From a virus, in the IMG/VR virus record IMGVR_UViG_3300028920_000034, positions 62,001-126,000 of that record: 64,000 bases of DNA, one strand, 5' to 3'. Shown piece by piece: positions 16,424 to 25,633 of this stretch; position 1 is the stretch's first letter; the number at the start of each line of letters is the position of its first letter. The notes under the pieces were generated by a model. It was not told the DNA's origin and made no database searches. It saw only the letters and a list, made by a program, of their open reading frames with translations. The position numbers were made by a program, and so were the translations under genes.

Positions 16424-18589
16424 TTAGGCGCTCTGGTTGACCTTCTGCTGGAACCGGAAGCGCACAAATTCGCCGGGCTTGTTGGGCGCGGCGTACACGT
16501 CGCACGTCACCAATCCCAGGTCGATGTTCGCCTGCGGGTTGTTGGTGCTGTCACACACCACCTTGAAGGATTCGTCCGGATCCTGACCGGCGAAATACCC
16601 CTCGTTGTGGAGGTTGAGCATGAACGAGTTGAGGCTCGCGGAGATCCGCGCCCACAGCCCCGCGTTGTTGGACTCGAAGACCGCCCAGTGGGTGGCCAGG
16701 AACGTGGACTTCTCCAGGAACATGAACAGCCGGCGGACCTGGATGTACTTCCACTCCGCGTCGATGCTCATGGTCCGGGCGCCCCACACGGCTCGGCCGG
16801 TCTGGGGGCTGTCCACCAGGGGGTTGATGTTCGCCGGGTAGATCAGATCCCGCTCACCCTTGCTCGTGTCGTACTCGAGCCCGATGGCCAGGAGGAGCTT
16901 CCCGTCGTTGATGCCCGCGGGGGCCTTCCCGACGTTCCGCTGCTGATCCGTCCGGGCGAACACGCCGGCCACGAAGCCCGAGGGGGGCATGTTCATGGGC
17001 CGGTTGTTCGCCAGGCTGTTGGCGATGGTCACCCAGGGGTAGTACAGCGCCGCGTAGGAGCTGGCGAACGCCCCGGTGAACTGCCGGTACTCGAGCACCT
17101 CCTGGGGCGTCAGATCCGACGCCGGATCCAAGAGGATGAACCGGTCCTTGCCGTCCTCCGCCCATGCGATCAGATCGTTGGCCACGATCACCGAGCCCGC
17201 GAAGTCCGGGAGGAACACCTGGAGGATCTCTTCGATCTGGTCCAGGGCATAGATCCCGCGCCGGCTGGACTGGAGCGCCGGGTCCGTCACCAGGGTGCGG
17301 GTCAGGCCGCCCGTACCGTCCGAGCCACCGGACAGGGTGCAGCACGCCTCGGTGTCATGGCTCACCTGTTTGTAGGTGGCCGTCACCACCGCCGTGCCCG
17401 TGGCATTGAAGTTGAGGGTCACGTACCCGGTGGTGTAGTTGACCGTCCCGTCGCCGCCCTGGTCACCCGTGAGGGTGCCGTTGCCGTCATCGGTGAACGT
17501 CTCGGTGCCATCGGTGATGCTCACCGAGCCCCGAAGCACCTCCGGGTGCGCCAGGTAGGTGGTGTAGGCCAGGCTGGCCCCGTCCTCGAGGAGCAACGGC
17601 TCGGCCGTCCAGGTGGCCGGCTGGAGCTCCCAGGGCACGCCCGGGGTGGTGCCGGCCGCCACACGCACCAGGTCGGACCGGTTGTTCACCTCGTCCACGA
17701 AGTAGTCCGGGTCACCCGGCGTGGTGAGGTTAAACGGCCCGAGCTGCTCCTGCACCACGTAGTCGCCAGCCCCGAGGGAGCTCTCCTCGTACACCAGCAT
17801 GTCGAACTTGGTGTAACCGCCGTTGGCGGTGTCCCGGTAGGAATCGTTGCCGATCAGGCACGCCTTCACCAGATTGCCCCAGGCGCCCTCGTTCTCGGCT
17901 TCGATGGCCCACCGGTTCACCAGGTCCGACCCGGCGGCGCTCGGGGTGCCACCGAATACGAGCTGGGTGCCGTCACCCAGGGTGGTCGGGGCTGCCACCG
18001 CCACCGAGGAGCTCGCGCCCGTGCCGCCGGTCTCGTCCGACGTGATCTTGATCCGCTGGTAGCCGTCCGTGTCGGTGACCACCGAGGCCGTGGACGTGGC
18101 GGAAATGTCCGCGTTGATCGCCGCCGCGATCTGGGTGGCCGTGTAGATCCCGGTGCCACCGCCCGCGGTCAGGTCAATGTCATCGTAGGCCGTCGCCTCG
18201 TCCGTGACCTTGATCCCGTCGTCGGTGGTGGCCGTGATGGTGATGCCAGCCGCCGGGATGCGCCAGCCCAGCACGTAGGCCGCCTGGTCCGCATCTTCGA
18301 TGGCGCAGTCCGCTTTCACCGCGTTGGCCGGCACCTCGCGCACGATGTACGCGCGGGAGCCGCCGTTGGAGAAGAACGCCGCCATGGCGTAGGGCACGTA
18401 GCTGTTGCTCCAGTAGGAGCCGAACTTGTCCACGAAGTCATCGAACCCCGTGACCAGGGTGGCCTTCCCCACCGGTCCGCGCTGGAGCCAGCCCACGGTG
18501 GCGCACGTGGACGTGCTCACGCCGCTGACCACCGCGGGGCCCGCCGCTCGCTCCTCGATGTAGACGCCTGGGCTCAGGTATTCCGCCAT
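16424..18589 (-). CDS. Contractile tail sheath protein
   Basis: A 721-residue sheath protein. The start AEYLSPGVYIEE is the universal sheath N-terminus. It is followed by a G-WLQRGPVGK segment and a FGSYWSNSYVPYAMAAFFSNGG box. The end, DLGLVTCDVYAAPNKPGEFVRFRFQQKV, is the conserved C-terminal strand that interlocks neighbours. The middle (about 110-400) is a large beta-rich insertion with immunoglobulin-like repeats, likely surface exposed. ATG at 18589 follows GGAGAACCATC. The leader carries a perfect hairpin. Confidence 0.92.
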   Translation of the reverse strand: MAEYLSPGVYIEERAAGPAVVSGVSTSTCATVGWLQRGPVGKATLVTGFDDFVDKFGSYWSNSYVPYAMAAFFSNGGSRAYIVREVPANAVKADCAIEDADQAAYVLGWRIPAAGITITATTDDGIKVTDEATAYDDIDLTAGGGTGIYTATQIAAAINADISATSTASVVTDTDGYQRIKITSDETGGTGASSSVAVAAPTTLGDGTQLVFGGTPSAAGSDLVNRWAIEAENEGAWGNLVKACLIGNDSYRDTANGGYTKFDMLVYEESSLGAGDYVVQEQLGPFNLTTPGDPDYFVDEVNNRSDLVRVAAGTTPGVPWELQPATWTAEPLLLEDGASLAYTTYLAHPEVLRGSVSITDGTETFTDDGNGTLTGDQGGDGTVNYTTGYVTLNFNATGTAVVTATYKQVSHDTEACCTLSGGSDGTGGLTRTLVTDPALQSSRRGIYALDQIEEILQVFLPDFAGSVIVANDLIAWAEDGKDRFILLDPASDLTPQEVLEYRQFTGAFASSYAALYYPWVTIANSLANNRPMNMPPSGFVAGVFARTDQQRNVGKAPAGINDGKLLLAIGLEYDTSKGERDLIYPANINPLVDSPQTGRAVWGARTMSIDAEWKYIQVRRLFMFLEKSTFLATHWAVFESNNAGLWARISASLNSFMLNLHNEGYFAGQDPDESFKVVCDSTNNPQANIDLGLVTCDVYAAPNKPGEFVRFRFQQKVNQSA

Positions 18590-18599
18590 GATGGTTCTC

Positions 18600-18623
18600 C
18601 TCCGATGTGCCACTCCATCGGAG
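18600..18623 (-). promoter_or_regulatory. Leader hairpin before the sheath gene
   Basis: CTCCGATG and CATCGGAG form a perfect 8-bp stem with an 8-base loop. It lies immediately before the sheath ribosome binding site GGAGGAGAACC on the minus-strand transcript. It could stabilise the transcript end or tune translation. No promoter is evident beside it. Confidence 0.45.
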
Positions 18624-18687
18624 CGGCGATCCGTTCATGAATCTTTTGAACAGCTACCGCCTGGGCAGCCGCATGTTACCGATCCTG

Positions 18688-19194
18688 CTACCCCTTGCGC
18701 TTGCGTCTGCGCTTGGAGGTACGCTTCGGAGTCGAAGTCTCCCCGGGCGGGGGCTCATCCTTGCCGCTCTCCTCGCCGTCATCGGCGGGGGGCTCGGACT
18801 CGTGAGCATCAGAAGACTCGGCTCCGGGCTCAGTAACAGGCTGCCCGGGGTCATCGGAGGGAACTGGCGGAGGCTCTGGAGCCGGTTCCGCCTCGAGCTC
18901 CACCTCGAGCTCGGGCTCGGGCTGGGGCTCAGGCTTGGGCTCCGGGGCCACCACTGGCTCCGGGGTATGCTTCGGGGGAGGTGGCAAGGGAGCGGGAGGA
19001 GCCGGCGCCTTCACAGGCTTTGGATCCACCCCCACCTCAACCACGTGACCCTTTCTTTTCAGCGCACGGAACGGACCGCTGTTCACGGTCTGCCGATCCA
19101 CAGGGAACTCGGCCAGGGGGGCAACGGACATGGAATCGCCGTTGGCGAAGTCCACGGGTAGGGGACGATTTTGAGTGTTGCGGAATCTGGCCAT
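18688..19194 (-). CDS. Pro/Glu-rich structural protein with basic tail
   Basis: 168 residues. A folded-looking N-terminus of about 50 residues (PVDFANGDSMSVAPL...VNSGPFRALKRKGHVVEVG) is followed by a long disordered region of alternating P and E/A (about 58-140), then a very basic end (KRTSKRRRKRKG). The gene at 30403 has a similar plan of a short N-domain plus acidic proline-rich linker. I recognise no family. Its place between the tail completion gene and the sheath suggests a neck or tail terminus role. Confidence 0.6.
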   Translation of the reverse strand: MARFRNTQNRPLPVDFANGDSMSVAPLAEFPVDRQTVNSGPFRALKRKGHVVEVGVDPKPVKAPAPPAPLPPPPKHTPEPVVAPEPKPEPQPEPELEVELEAEPAPEPPPVPSDDPGQPVTEPGAESSDAHESEPPADDGEESGKDEPPPGETSTPKRTSKRRRKRKG

Positions 19195-19216
19195 CTATTC
19201 AGCTCCGGGATCCGCC

Positions 19217-19960
19217 CTATGGTACACCTACATGATCTTCGATTGCAAGCGATCTCGCACCCTTCACCAGGAGCGGGTCGTTCAGGTCTATCTCACCCTG
19301 CACCGTCACGTTCAAGGCGAATCCGCCTTGGCGATCCACAATGTCCAGAGCATCCTTCAGATCTGTCGGACCCTCTGCCGTGCAATCGTAGGTGCGCTCA
19401 TCCCCCAGACTGTCCAGGACAGGGATCCGGGTGAACCCCTGGGGAGGATAACGCTTCATCACGTGCTTCAGCATCCTCTGGGCATTGGATTCTGCTTTCA
19501 CACCGGCCGTGAGCACAGAGAACATATACATGAGATTATACGGAAAACTGCCGTACTGCTCCTCGTACTCCTCGTAGCCGCCGGTGAATTCGGTCCTACC
19601 CCACGTAGCCGTGGTCATGGCCCCCACCCCCGCCCGGTACTTCAGGTGGACGCTGGGCCACCGCTCCGGGGCCGGATCCACACTGTCGCGGCGCACCACG
19701 ATACAGGGGAGCACGAAGCTCTGGAACCGGTCGTCTGGCGCGTTCCAGATCACAGGGATCCCAGGCATCGCCTGGCCACGGAGCTCCTCCACTCGGTAGG
19801 ACCCAGGGTACGGGGGCGGATCTACGCCGTCGATGTTCACCCACCAGTCGTCATCGATCTGCTGCGCGCCCAGGTGACGCACCACGCCCAGATCGAAATC
19901 CGAGATCCACACGTCCCCAGTGGGCGCGGCTTGGACAAACGGTGTGACGGTCGGACTCAT
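19217..19960 (-). CDS. Putative tail completion / neck protein
   Basis: 247 residues and mostly beta, with a helical segment YGSFPYNLMYMFSVLTAG followed by NAQRMLKHVMKRYPPQGFTRIP. A single-copy protein between neck genes and sheath with this pattern could be the tail terminator or sheath stabiliser (gp3 or gp15 role), but I see no decisive motif. Its ATG overlaps the stop of the upstream gene. Confidence 0.5.
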   Translation of the reverse strand: MSPTVTPFVQAAPTGDVWISDFDLGVVRHLGAQQIDDDWWVNIDGVDPPPYPGSYRVEELRGQAMPGIPVIWNAPDDRFQSFVLPCIVVRRDSVDPAPERWPSVHLKYRAGVGAMTTATWGRTEFTGGYEEYEEQYGSFPYNLMYMFSVLTAGVKAESNAQRMLKHVMKRYPPQGFTRIPVLDSLGDERTYDCTAEGPTDLKDALDIVDRQGGFALNVTVQGEIDLNDPLLVKGARSLAIEDHVGVP

Positions 19961-20763
19961 TGTGCAATCTTAGCCTGAAACGCTTTGATCATCACCTTCA
20001 CCTGTTGCCCTGGGATCTTTTTCAGGTTGGGCAACGGGCTCACCCACTTGGTGAAGTTGGGATCTCCGAGGTACTTCTCCCACTGCGGATCTCTCACCAT
20101 CCCCTTCATGGTCTGCTCCTTGAGCCGGTAGGCGAAACCCCAGTGCGCCAGGCGCTTCATCTTGATCCCGAACTCGAGGCGCAGTGCAGTGAAAAGCAGA
20201 TCTGGAATCGAAGCCGGCTTCTCCACGTCGTCCTGGTGGTCCTTATCGTAGGTCGCGCCGGCCACCTTGAAGTTGTCCCGGTACTCGTCCAGGATTTCAT
20301 CGTTGCGCTTGCGAAGGCGCACCACCTCATCCTCGGTAACCTTCCGGTGGACGTACTTCACCCCCTCCACACCCTTGGCCTCGCGCGGGAGCCGGTCAAT
20401 AGTCCACGGCCCGTGCTGTACCAGGAGGGTCCCCAGCACCGTGATGGTCTCGCGCTCCTGGACCACGTAGACGGCCGTGGTCTCGTTCGGCTCGTCCTCG
20501 AGCTTCACGGCCTTCGGAACGGCGATCAGGGCATAGGCGTGCTGCCCGGGACGCAGCGAGGTGGCGATCTCTCGCTCCTGGATCGCGTCCCGGTAAGCGC
20601 GGCCCCACTTGTCCTCGGGGAGCTGCGAAACCACCAGCTCGCGGAACCTGTCCATGAACGTGCGGAGGAACACCTCCTGGACGCGCTTGTTGCGCTCCTC
20701 CCAGGTGCCCGTCAGCTTGCGGAGCCGCTTCCACCGGCCCGCTGGCTTTACCGCGAGCTTCAC
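19957..20763 (-). CDS. Unknown neck-region protein
   Basis: 268 residues starting with GTG, placed just after the upstream stop (GGGGGA serves as ribosome binding site). The N-terminus is basic (KPAGRWKRLRKL). A helical middle (NKRVQEVFLRTFMDRFRELVV) is followed by a beta section and a charged helix (VVRLRKRNDEILDEYRDNF). The C-terminus is Lys-rich. I recognise no family. The context is structural, between small virion genes and the tail completion candidate. Confidence 0.55.
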   Translation of the reverse strand: MKLAVKPAGRWKRLRKLTGTWEERNKRVQEVFLRTFMDRFRELVVSQLPEDKWGRAYRDAIQEREIATSLRPGQHAYALIAVPKAVKLEDEPNETTAVYVVQERETITVLGTLLVQHGPWTIDRLPREAKGVEGVKYVHRKVTEDEVVRLRKRNDEILDEYRDNFKVAGATYDKDHQDDVEKPASIPDLLFTALRLEFGIKMKRLAHWGFAYRLKEQTMKGMVRDPQWEKYLGDPNFTKWVSPLPNLKKIPGQQVKVMIKAFQAKIAQ

Positions 20764-20764
20764 G

Positions 20765-21163
20765 CTAGTCCCCCACCACGGCGTAGTAGACGTTGGTGGC
20801 CGTGGCGCCGGTGGTGACGTAGACACTGGTCACCTCCGCGTCCAGGTAGAGCACCGCCTTGATCGTGGTGCTCGGCACCTTCAGGCTGATGGCGCGGTCC
20901 GCCTCGGTGCCCCCGAGCTTGATCACCAGGTCCTGGTCCGTCTCGAGGTACAGGAGGCGCCCGGTGCTGATGCTGGCTGGCATGGCGAGCTGGTAGTCGG
21001 TCTCCGAAGCTGGCACCAGCACGCTGTTGCCGCTGGCCTCCGCGAGCTCGTCCACGCTGTTGATCAGCTCCAGGCCAGAGCCGCCGCGCTCCACCAGAGG
21101 GTTGACCATGTTCTGCACCGCCGAAACGATGAGCCGAAACTGCCGCTGTAGATAGAGGGCCAT
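20765..21163 (-). CDS. Small beta-rich structural protein
   Basis: 132 residues. A short helix (QFRLIVSAVQNMVNPLVE) is followed by a beta-sandwich-like sequence with repeating alternation of V, L, Y and T (LLYLETDQDLVIKLGG, AVLYLDAEVTSVYVTTG). It has the size and composition of head decoration or neck proteins, but no family is recognisable. Its ATG overlaps the upstream stop. Confidence 0.55.
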   Translation of the reverse strand: MALYLQRQFRLIVSAVQNMVNPLVERGGSGLELINSVDELAEASGNSVLVPASETDYQLAMPASISTGRLLYLETDQDLVIKLGGTEADRAISLKVPSTTIKAVLYLDAEVTSVYVTTGATATNVYYAVVGD

Positions 21164-21753
21164 CAGTCAATCGTCCACATTCCAAGGGCCTCGTCCGCCT
21201 GGCGGATGGCGCCCTCGAGCTTGTCTGCCAGGGCCGCGCCGGCCTTGACGGCCAGGGCCTTGGCTGCGTCAACGAACATGGCGAGGCCCAGGAGAACCGA
21301 TCCGAGTCCCACGCCGCTCAGGGGAATGTCCATGCCGGAGGGCTTGTGCTTCATCGTGAAGCGCCCCTTTTCGTCTCGACCCTTCCCCTCGTTTTCCTGC
21401 ACCTCAAAGCCGTGCTTTTTGCCGCCCATCACCTTGTCCAGGTTGCGCTGCCCGGCCTTGCGCTGGCTGGTCAGGTCGCGCGGGCCGATGATGGGCTCAC
21501 CGGTGTCCTTGTTGATCAGCACGTGGACACCGTTGATTGTGACCCACTGGCCCTTGTCGCCCAGGTGCTTTTCGATGGTGGACGGCTTCACCTTCCCGCG
21601 CCTGGCCGCGCTTCGGAGCTTCACCTCGGGGCGCTTGCCGCCCTTGACCTTCAGATCGGTGCCTTTGAACGTGACGTTCTTGAACTTCACCGCCTCGTTC
21701 AACTCGGCCACGGCTTCCTCGAGCTGGGCGAGGTTCTCCTTGAGCTGATTCAT
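21163..21753 (-). CDS. Unknown structural-region protein with C-terminal hydrophobic helix
   Basis: 196 residues. A leucine-zipper-like N-terminus (LKENLAQLEEAVAELNEAV) is followed by a basic middle and the motif GQWVTINGVHVLINKDTG, a strand-rich box common in phage minor head proteins. A Gly/Ala/Leu-rich amphipathic stretch (SGVGLGSVLLGLAMFVDAAKA) may touch membrane. Function is not assignable from sequence. Confidence 0.55.
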   Translation of the reverse strand: MNQLKENLAQLEEAVAELNEAVKFKNVTFKGTDLKVKGGKRPEVKLRSAARRGKVKPSTIEKHLGDKGQWVTINGVHVLINKDTGEPIIGPRDLTSQRKAGQRNLDKVMGGKKHGFEVQENEGKGRDEKGRFTMKHKPSGMDIPLSGVGLGSVLLGLAMFVDAAKALAVKAGAALADKLEGAIRQADEALGMWTID

Positions 21754-22193
21754 GCCTGGTCTCCCCTTGGGCCGTTGATCAGCTCCGCGATGGGGTTGCG
21801 TGGAGCTGGCTGCCGTGGCGTCCCGGCCGGGCGCCGCTCGTACAGGTCCGGCTTGAGGAGCTCGAGGTGCTTCTCGCAGCTCCCCACCATGCGCTGGTCC
21901 TTGATTGACTCCACGGCCGCGTCTGCATCACGGCCGCACCGCCAGCAATACTGGGGGAGGTTTACGGCACCCAGGGGCCCGCGGTACTCCGGGTAGCCGC
22001 GCCCACCCATGGGTCCGCCGCAGTCCTCACCGAGGCACTCCACCAGGCGCCAATCCGTGGTGCCACGGGCCTCCTTGCCGGCGTGGAGCTTCACGCACAT
22101 GGCGCACACGAAGCTGAATCCGGCCTTCATTGCCGCCGCTACATCTTCGGGGCCGATGGTGAACGCACCGTCTGGTCTACTTGAGCTTTTCAC
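21750..22193 (-). CDS. Cysteine-rich protein of unknown function
   Basis: 147 residues starting with GTG and overlapping the previous gene by 17 bases. Cysteine pairs FVCAMCVKL, LGEDCGG and YCWRCGRD plus a later SCEKH suggest one or two bound zinc ions. It is flanked by structural genes and coupled on both sides. The GTG start is chosen for GGGGG seven bases upstream and is not certain. Confidence 0.5.
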   Translation of the reverse strand: MKSSSRPDGAFTIGPEDVAAAMKAGFSFVCAMCVKLHAGKEARGTTDWRLVECLGEDCGGPMGGRGYPEYRGPLGAVNLPQYCWRCGRDADAAVESIKDQRMVGSCEKHLELLKPDLYERRPAGTPRQPAPRNPIAELINGPRGDQA

Positions 22194-22611
22194 GCATCAG
22201 CCCCCTTCGAAGCTCGAGTTGAATCCGGTTGATTGCCATCTTCATCCCATGGCGCCGAAGGAACCAGTCGGTGGTCACCCAGAGGTGTTTGTTTCCCGGC
22301 ACGGCGAACTGGCGCGCCAGCACCATCGCCAGGTCCTTGGCGCTTTCCTCGGTGGCATCCGGAAGCGCGTGCCGAATCCCCACCATGAACAGCATCACCA
22401 GCCAGTCCATGAGGTTGGGGAAGAACTTGAGATCTGGCTTGAGCTCCTTCATGTGGGTGCGGTCCACCGCCTCCGCCACCTGGCGGAGCTCGGCAACCGC
22501 CTCCGGCGATGGCTCTCCGAACAGCTCGAGGATGCCCCTCGAGATCTTCCGGCCGTCAGCTTCTACTGGCTCGGCCATGGGCTCGTTTTCATCATGGACG
22601 GTTCGCATCAT
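22177..22611 (-). CDS. Unknown helical protein in the neck gene cluster
   Basis: 144 residues, predicted all helical. ILELFGEPSPEAVAELRQVAEAVDRTHM is followed by FFPNLMDWLVMLFMVGIRHALPD, a hydrophobic helix that could be a single membrane segment or a buried core helix. ATG follows directly on the stop of the gp14-like candidate. No family is recognised. A small companion of the neck or packaging machinery is possible. Confidence 0.5.
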   Translation of the reverse strand: MMRTVHDENEPMAEPVEADGRKISRGILELFGEPSPEAVAELRQVAEAVDRTHMKELKPDLKFFPNLMDWLVMLFMVGIRHALPDATEESAKDLAMVLARQFAVPGNKHLWVTTDWFLRRHGMKMAINRIQLELRRGLMREKLK

Positions 22612-23121
22612 CTAGTCCGTATCGGGTCCGCCATGAGACGCCACGATTCCGCGCCGCCACGCCTCGAATTTAGTGTTCCGCCGGAGGGTCAGGGTCCACC
22701 CGGTATGATCCAGCCGGGAATCGTCAATGATCCCATCCCGGCTCACTTTCGTCACATCGTAGTATTGATCCCAGGCGAACACCACGTCGCCCTCGCGCGG
22801 GCGCTCGGTGCCCTGGGTCTGCTCCTCCCAGTCGCGCACCGCGATGTTGATCTCACCATCCCACTGCTTCCGACGCCCTTCCTCGCCAGTGGTCAGGGAG
22901 CTCTGTGGGTTCACGCCAAAACATGGCATCCTGAGCCCACTGGGTAAATCCTTCCAGACCAGCGCGGCCGGCTCATCGTACAGCGCCGACGTGCCGCTCC
23001 TGGTGTCGCTATTGGCCTTGTCCAGACGGAAGTAGTAGGCGATCATACCGGCCAGGTCATTCACCTCCTGGGCGATACACTGCATGAACAGCTTGTCCTT
23101 GGTGTGAATCAGCCGGCCCAT
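22612..23121 (-). CDS. Putative neck / head completion protein (gp14-like)
   Basis: 169 residues. IAYYFRLDKANSDT near the N-terminus, a beta-rich middle, then PREGDVVFAWDQYYDVTKV and a final strand pair (TGWTLTLRRNTKFEAW) resemble the layout of T4 gp14-type head completion proteins, which have a P-x-E-G-D box followed by a short beta barrel. It lies in the expected place between capsid and sheath genes. The assignment rests on pattern memory, not on an alignment. Confidence 0.42.
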   Translation of the reverse strand: MGRLIHTKDKLFMQCIAQEVNDLAGMIAYYFRLDKANSDTRSGTSALYDEPAALVWKDLPSGLRMPCFGVNPQSSLTTGEEGRRKQWDGEINIAVRDWEEQTQGTERPREGDVVFAWDQYYDVTKVSRDGIIDDSRLDHTGWTLTLRRNTKFEAWRRGIVASHGGPDTD

Positions 23122-23124
23122 GAA

Positions 23125-23712
23125 CTACCGCCCCCGCTTCCCGAGCCCCAGGGCGCCCTTCACCGAGTCGATGAGACCCTGGCCGAATCCAAACGGGTCA
23201 CGCTGCTCCTCCTCGGTGACCAGGTAGCCGTCCACGAAGAGGGCCTCGTTCGCCTTGGCCGAAGGAGCCCCGATCCCACCACGCTCGTCTGGCTGTGGCG
23301 CCCCGGGTCCCTTCGGTTCTCCACCCTGGTCCTGGCCAGGCTGCGCCACCTGGGCCTGTGGCTTCGGCTTCGGCTTCTCAGGCGCCTTGGCCTTGGGGAG
23401 GCGCTCGAGGATCTTGGCTCCATCGGCCAGAATCTTCTCGAGACTCACCGCCGCCTGGTCCGCCTTGCCGTTGTCCACCATCTCCAGCACACCACCCATC
23501 CGCTTGGCCAGGGTCTCGAGCTCACCCTTGATCGTCTCACGCTGGGCCGCCAGCTTGGCCTTGGAGCCCTCCTGGAGCTGTGGTGCCGCACCGGTGATAC
23601 TGGCGAGCTCGGCCCCAAACCAGTCCACCTCTTCCCCGATCACCTCGCGTGTAAGGCCGCTCAGGTGCGCCAGCTCGTTCATCAGGTGCTCGGTGTCGCT
23701 CCGCTTTGCCAT
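23125..23712 (-). CDS. Unknown structural-region protein with Pro/Gln linker
   Basis: 195 residues. A helical N-terminal half (HLMNELAHLSGLTREVIG and a long coiled segment 55-100) is followed by a proline/glutamine/glycine linker and a short end LIDSVKGALGLGKRGR. The end looks like an amphipathic peptide. ATG at 23712 is preceded by AGGAG. No family is recognised. Confidence 0.5.
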   Translation of the reverse strand: MAKRSDTEHLMNELAHLSGLTREVIGEEVDWFGAELASITGAAPQLQEGSKAKLAAQRETIKGELETLAKRMGGVLEMVDNGKADQAAVSLEKILADGAKILERLPKAKAPEKPKPKPQAQVAQPGQDQGGEPKGPGAPQPDERGGIGAPSAKANEALFVDGYLVTEEEQRDPFGFGQGLIDSVKGALGLGKRGR

Positions 23713-23721
23713 CACAGTCTC

Positions 23722-24624
23722 CTAGTACGGGTCTCGGCCCGTGATCGCGTAGTAGTCACGATCCTTGGCCACCCGCACCGCATAGGGCTCGCCCTGGGTG
23801 TGCCGCTGCCAATCACGGGCGCGTCCCTTCCCCGTGAGCTCAATCATCCGCCGGTCGGGGACGCCCCCCTTGGACTTCCGCCGCTTGGCGTACTGCCACT
23901 GGACCATCTTGCGCCTGGCGATCATCTGGGAACTCTTAGCCGGGCTGTGGTGGAACTTGTACCCGGTTCGCTTCCCACGCACGTAGATCGCCCGAACCAT
24001 GTGCTTATACATATTGGCGTGCGAAACGGCCGCCTTGTACTTTCCTGGCTTTCCCTTGGGACCCTTGCGCCGGAGAATCGCCTCCGGTGGCTGGCCCTTT
24101 CGTGGCTTCACTGGCAGGTTGCCCGCGCTCCTCGAGGTAGTATCCAGGTTCGCCGGCCACGGCTCCGGGTACTCCGGCCCGGGTGGCCCCGGAATCGGGA
24201 TGCCCTTGGAGTCGAATCGCGGGCCTTCCTTGCCTGGCTTCGGAGGAGCTCCACCTGCATGGCGCTGCGTCGGGATCTCCACCCGGCCACCCGGCTCATC
24301 CTTGGGCTGCTTCTTGGGGATGCCCACCTTGGTGCTCGGTGGCTGTGGCCGAGCTGCCGCCGGTTTCGTGGTAGGCTTCTTGACTTCCTTGCGCTTCTTG
24401 AACAGGTCCTTGAGCCGCTGGGCCGCCCGGGACTTGAGCTCCTTGGCACGCTGGATAGCCGACTTGGCCACCTTCCTGGCCCCGCGCAACACGTCACCGA
24501 GCCGCTCGTCTAGCACCTCCTGGCCGTAGGTGGCCACGGGCACCGGGACAGAGCTCTCCGCCATGGCGCGCATCGCCCGCGCACGCGAGGCGATGGGGTT
24601 GGGCTTGGAAAGGGAGACCAGCAT
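23722..24624 (-). CDS. Very basic Lys/Arg/Pro-rich protein
   Basis: 300 residues. A helix-rich N-terminus with LDERLGDVLRGARKVAKSAIQRAKELKSRAAQ precedes a long Lys/Pro linker (about 80-180). A C-terminal domain of about 110 residues (NMYKHMVRAIYVRGKRTGYKFHHSPA, then WQRHTQGEPYAVRV) follows. The strong positive charge suggests contact with DNA in the head or neck. An L-D-E site near residue 40 could be a protease site. No family is recognised. Confidence 0.5.
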   Translation of the reverse strand: MLVSLSKPNPIASRARAMRAMAESSVPVPVATYGQEVLDERLGDVLRGARKVAKSAIQRAKELKSRAAQRLKDLFKKRKEVKKPTTKPAAARPQPPSTKVGIPKKQPKDEPGGRVEIPTQRHAGGAPPKPGKEGPRFDSKGIPIPGPPGPEYPEPWPANLDTTSRSAGNLPVKPRKGQPPEAILRRKGPKGKPGKYKAAVSHANMYKHMVRAIYVRGKRTGYKFHHSPAKSSQMIARRKMVQWQYAKRRKSKGGVPDRRMIELTGKGRARDWQRHTQGEPYAVRVAKDRDYYAITGRDPY

Positions 24625-24625
24625 C

Positions 24626-25213
24626 CTACTCCTCGAGCACCCCGGAATCGTCTACCACCTGGCGCACGGCCTCGAGCATCACCTCCGCCGTCTCGGGTGA
24701 CAGGTCCACCTGGCCGCCGGCCTCGAGGAGCCCCATGGTGGCGAGCTCCGCGTTCACCGCGCCCACGGCCGCGCCCACCAGGCGCTTCCAGTGGTCGGCG
24801 TTGAGGGCCACGTTGCCATCGTCCTCGAGCTCGAGGCCCAGGCTGTCCGCCTCCGGCACGTTCTTCAGCTTGGAGCTGCCGTTGCTCCCCGGCTTGTCCT
24901 TGGAGCACTTCTTTCCGGCCGCGCCGGCTTCGCTCACCAGGGACAGGACGTTGCTCAGACGATCCTTCAAATCACCCTTCATCACGGACTTCTGGGCATC
25001 GGACATGATTCTTTCCTCCGCCGCGGACTCACCGCGGATTCTCTGCACCGCTGTTCCCAGGGCGCGCTTTCTGTGCCCGAGCTTGGTAGCAGCGGACACC
25101 TTTTTCGACGGCTTGACCCCCTTCACGGCTCCCCAGGTGAGATACCTGTGACTCATCTTGGGGAGCTTGGCCGTCTTGGCCGTAGCGTGGTGGGGGCCTT
25201 TTTTGCCGCTCAT
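24626..25213 (-). CDS. Unknown protein of the neck gene block
   Basis: 195 residues. A basic N-terminus (KKGPHHATAKTAKLPKM) precedes two helical blocks separated by a low-complexity stretch. The second (HWKRLVGAAVGAVNAELATMG, then SPETAEVMLEAVRQVVDD) looks like a small helical bundle. The end is DSGVLEE. Its function cannot be assigned. Confidence 0.48.
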   Translation of the reverse strand: MSGKKGPHHATAKTAKLPKMSHRYLTWGAVKGVKPSKKVSAATKLGHRKRALGTAVQRIRGESAAEERIMSDAQKSVMKGDLKDRLSNVLSLVSEAGAAGKKCSKDKPGSNGSSKLKNVPEADSLGLELEDDGNVALNADHWKRLVGAAVGAVNAELATMGLLEAGGQVDLSPETAEVMLEAVRQVVDDSGVLEE

Positions 25214-25216
25214 AGG

Positions 25217-25633
25217 CTACACACCTTTCACGATTTTCTCGTACTCCGCATCCTTGTTGGCCGCGTCACCCTGGCGAGCGAAGTAGGTAGCGCGGCCGGT
25301 TCCCTTCCTTGTCAGCTTGCGGGAGCCCTTGCGTACCTGTCCAGCCTTTTGCATGGCCGCCGTGCAGATGGCGAACGCTTTGGACAGGCCCTCCTTTCCC
25401 TTTTCGCCTTTCTGGTACACGTCCACCACGCACCGGCGGATCCCACGTGGGTTCTGGCTCACCAGCTCTCCCTCGCTGTCGCGCTTCTCGCGAATGGGCA
25501 CCAGGCGCTTGCCGCCATCGAACACCCAGGACGGCTCCCCGGTGATCTCAGGCTCCGGGTGCGTCCAGAGCTCCCACTCCCCCTCGTCCTCAAGCTGGTG
25601 GGCCAGGCCCTCGTATAGCTCACGGATGCTCAT
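25217..25633 (-). CDS. Unknown protein, phage-associated basic C-terminus
   Basis: 138 residues. The sequence EKGKEGLSKAFAICTAAMQKAGQVRKGSRKLT resembles the short motif (SKAFAICTAxxxKAG) found in several phage structural and minor head proteins. The rest is mixed alpha/beta. Its ATG overlaps the stop of the DUF6582-like gene. It is probably virion or assembly related. Confidence 0.5.
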   Translation of the reverse strand: MSIRELYEGLAHQLEDEGEWELWTHPEPEITGEPSWVFDGGKRLVPIREKRDSEGELVSQNPRGIRRCVVDVYQKGEKGKEGLSKAFAICTAAMQKAGQVRKGSRKLTRKGTGRATYFARQGDAANKDAEYEKIVKGV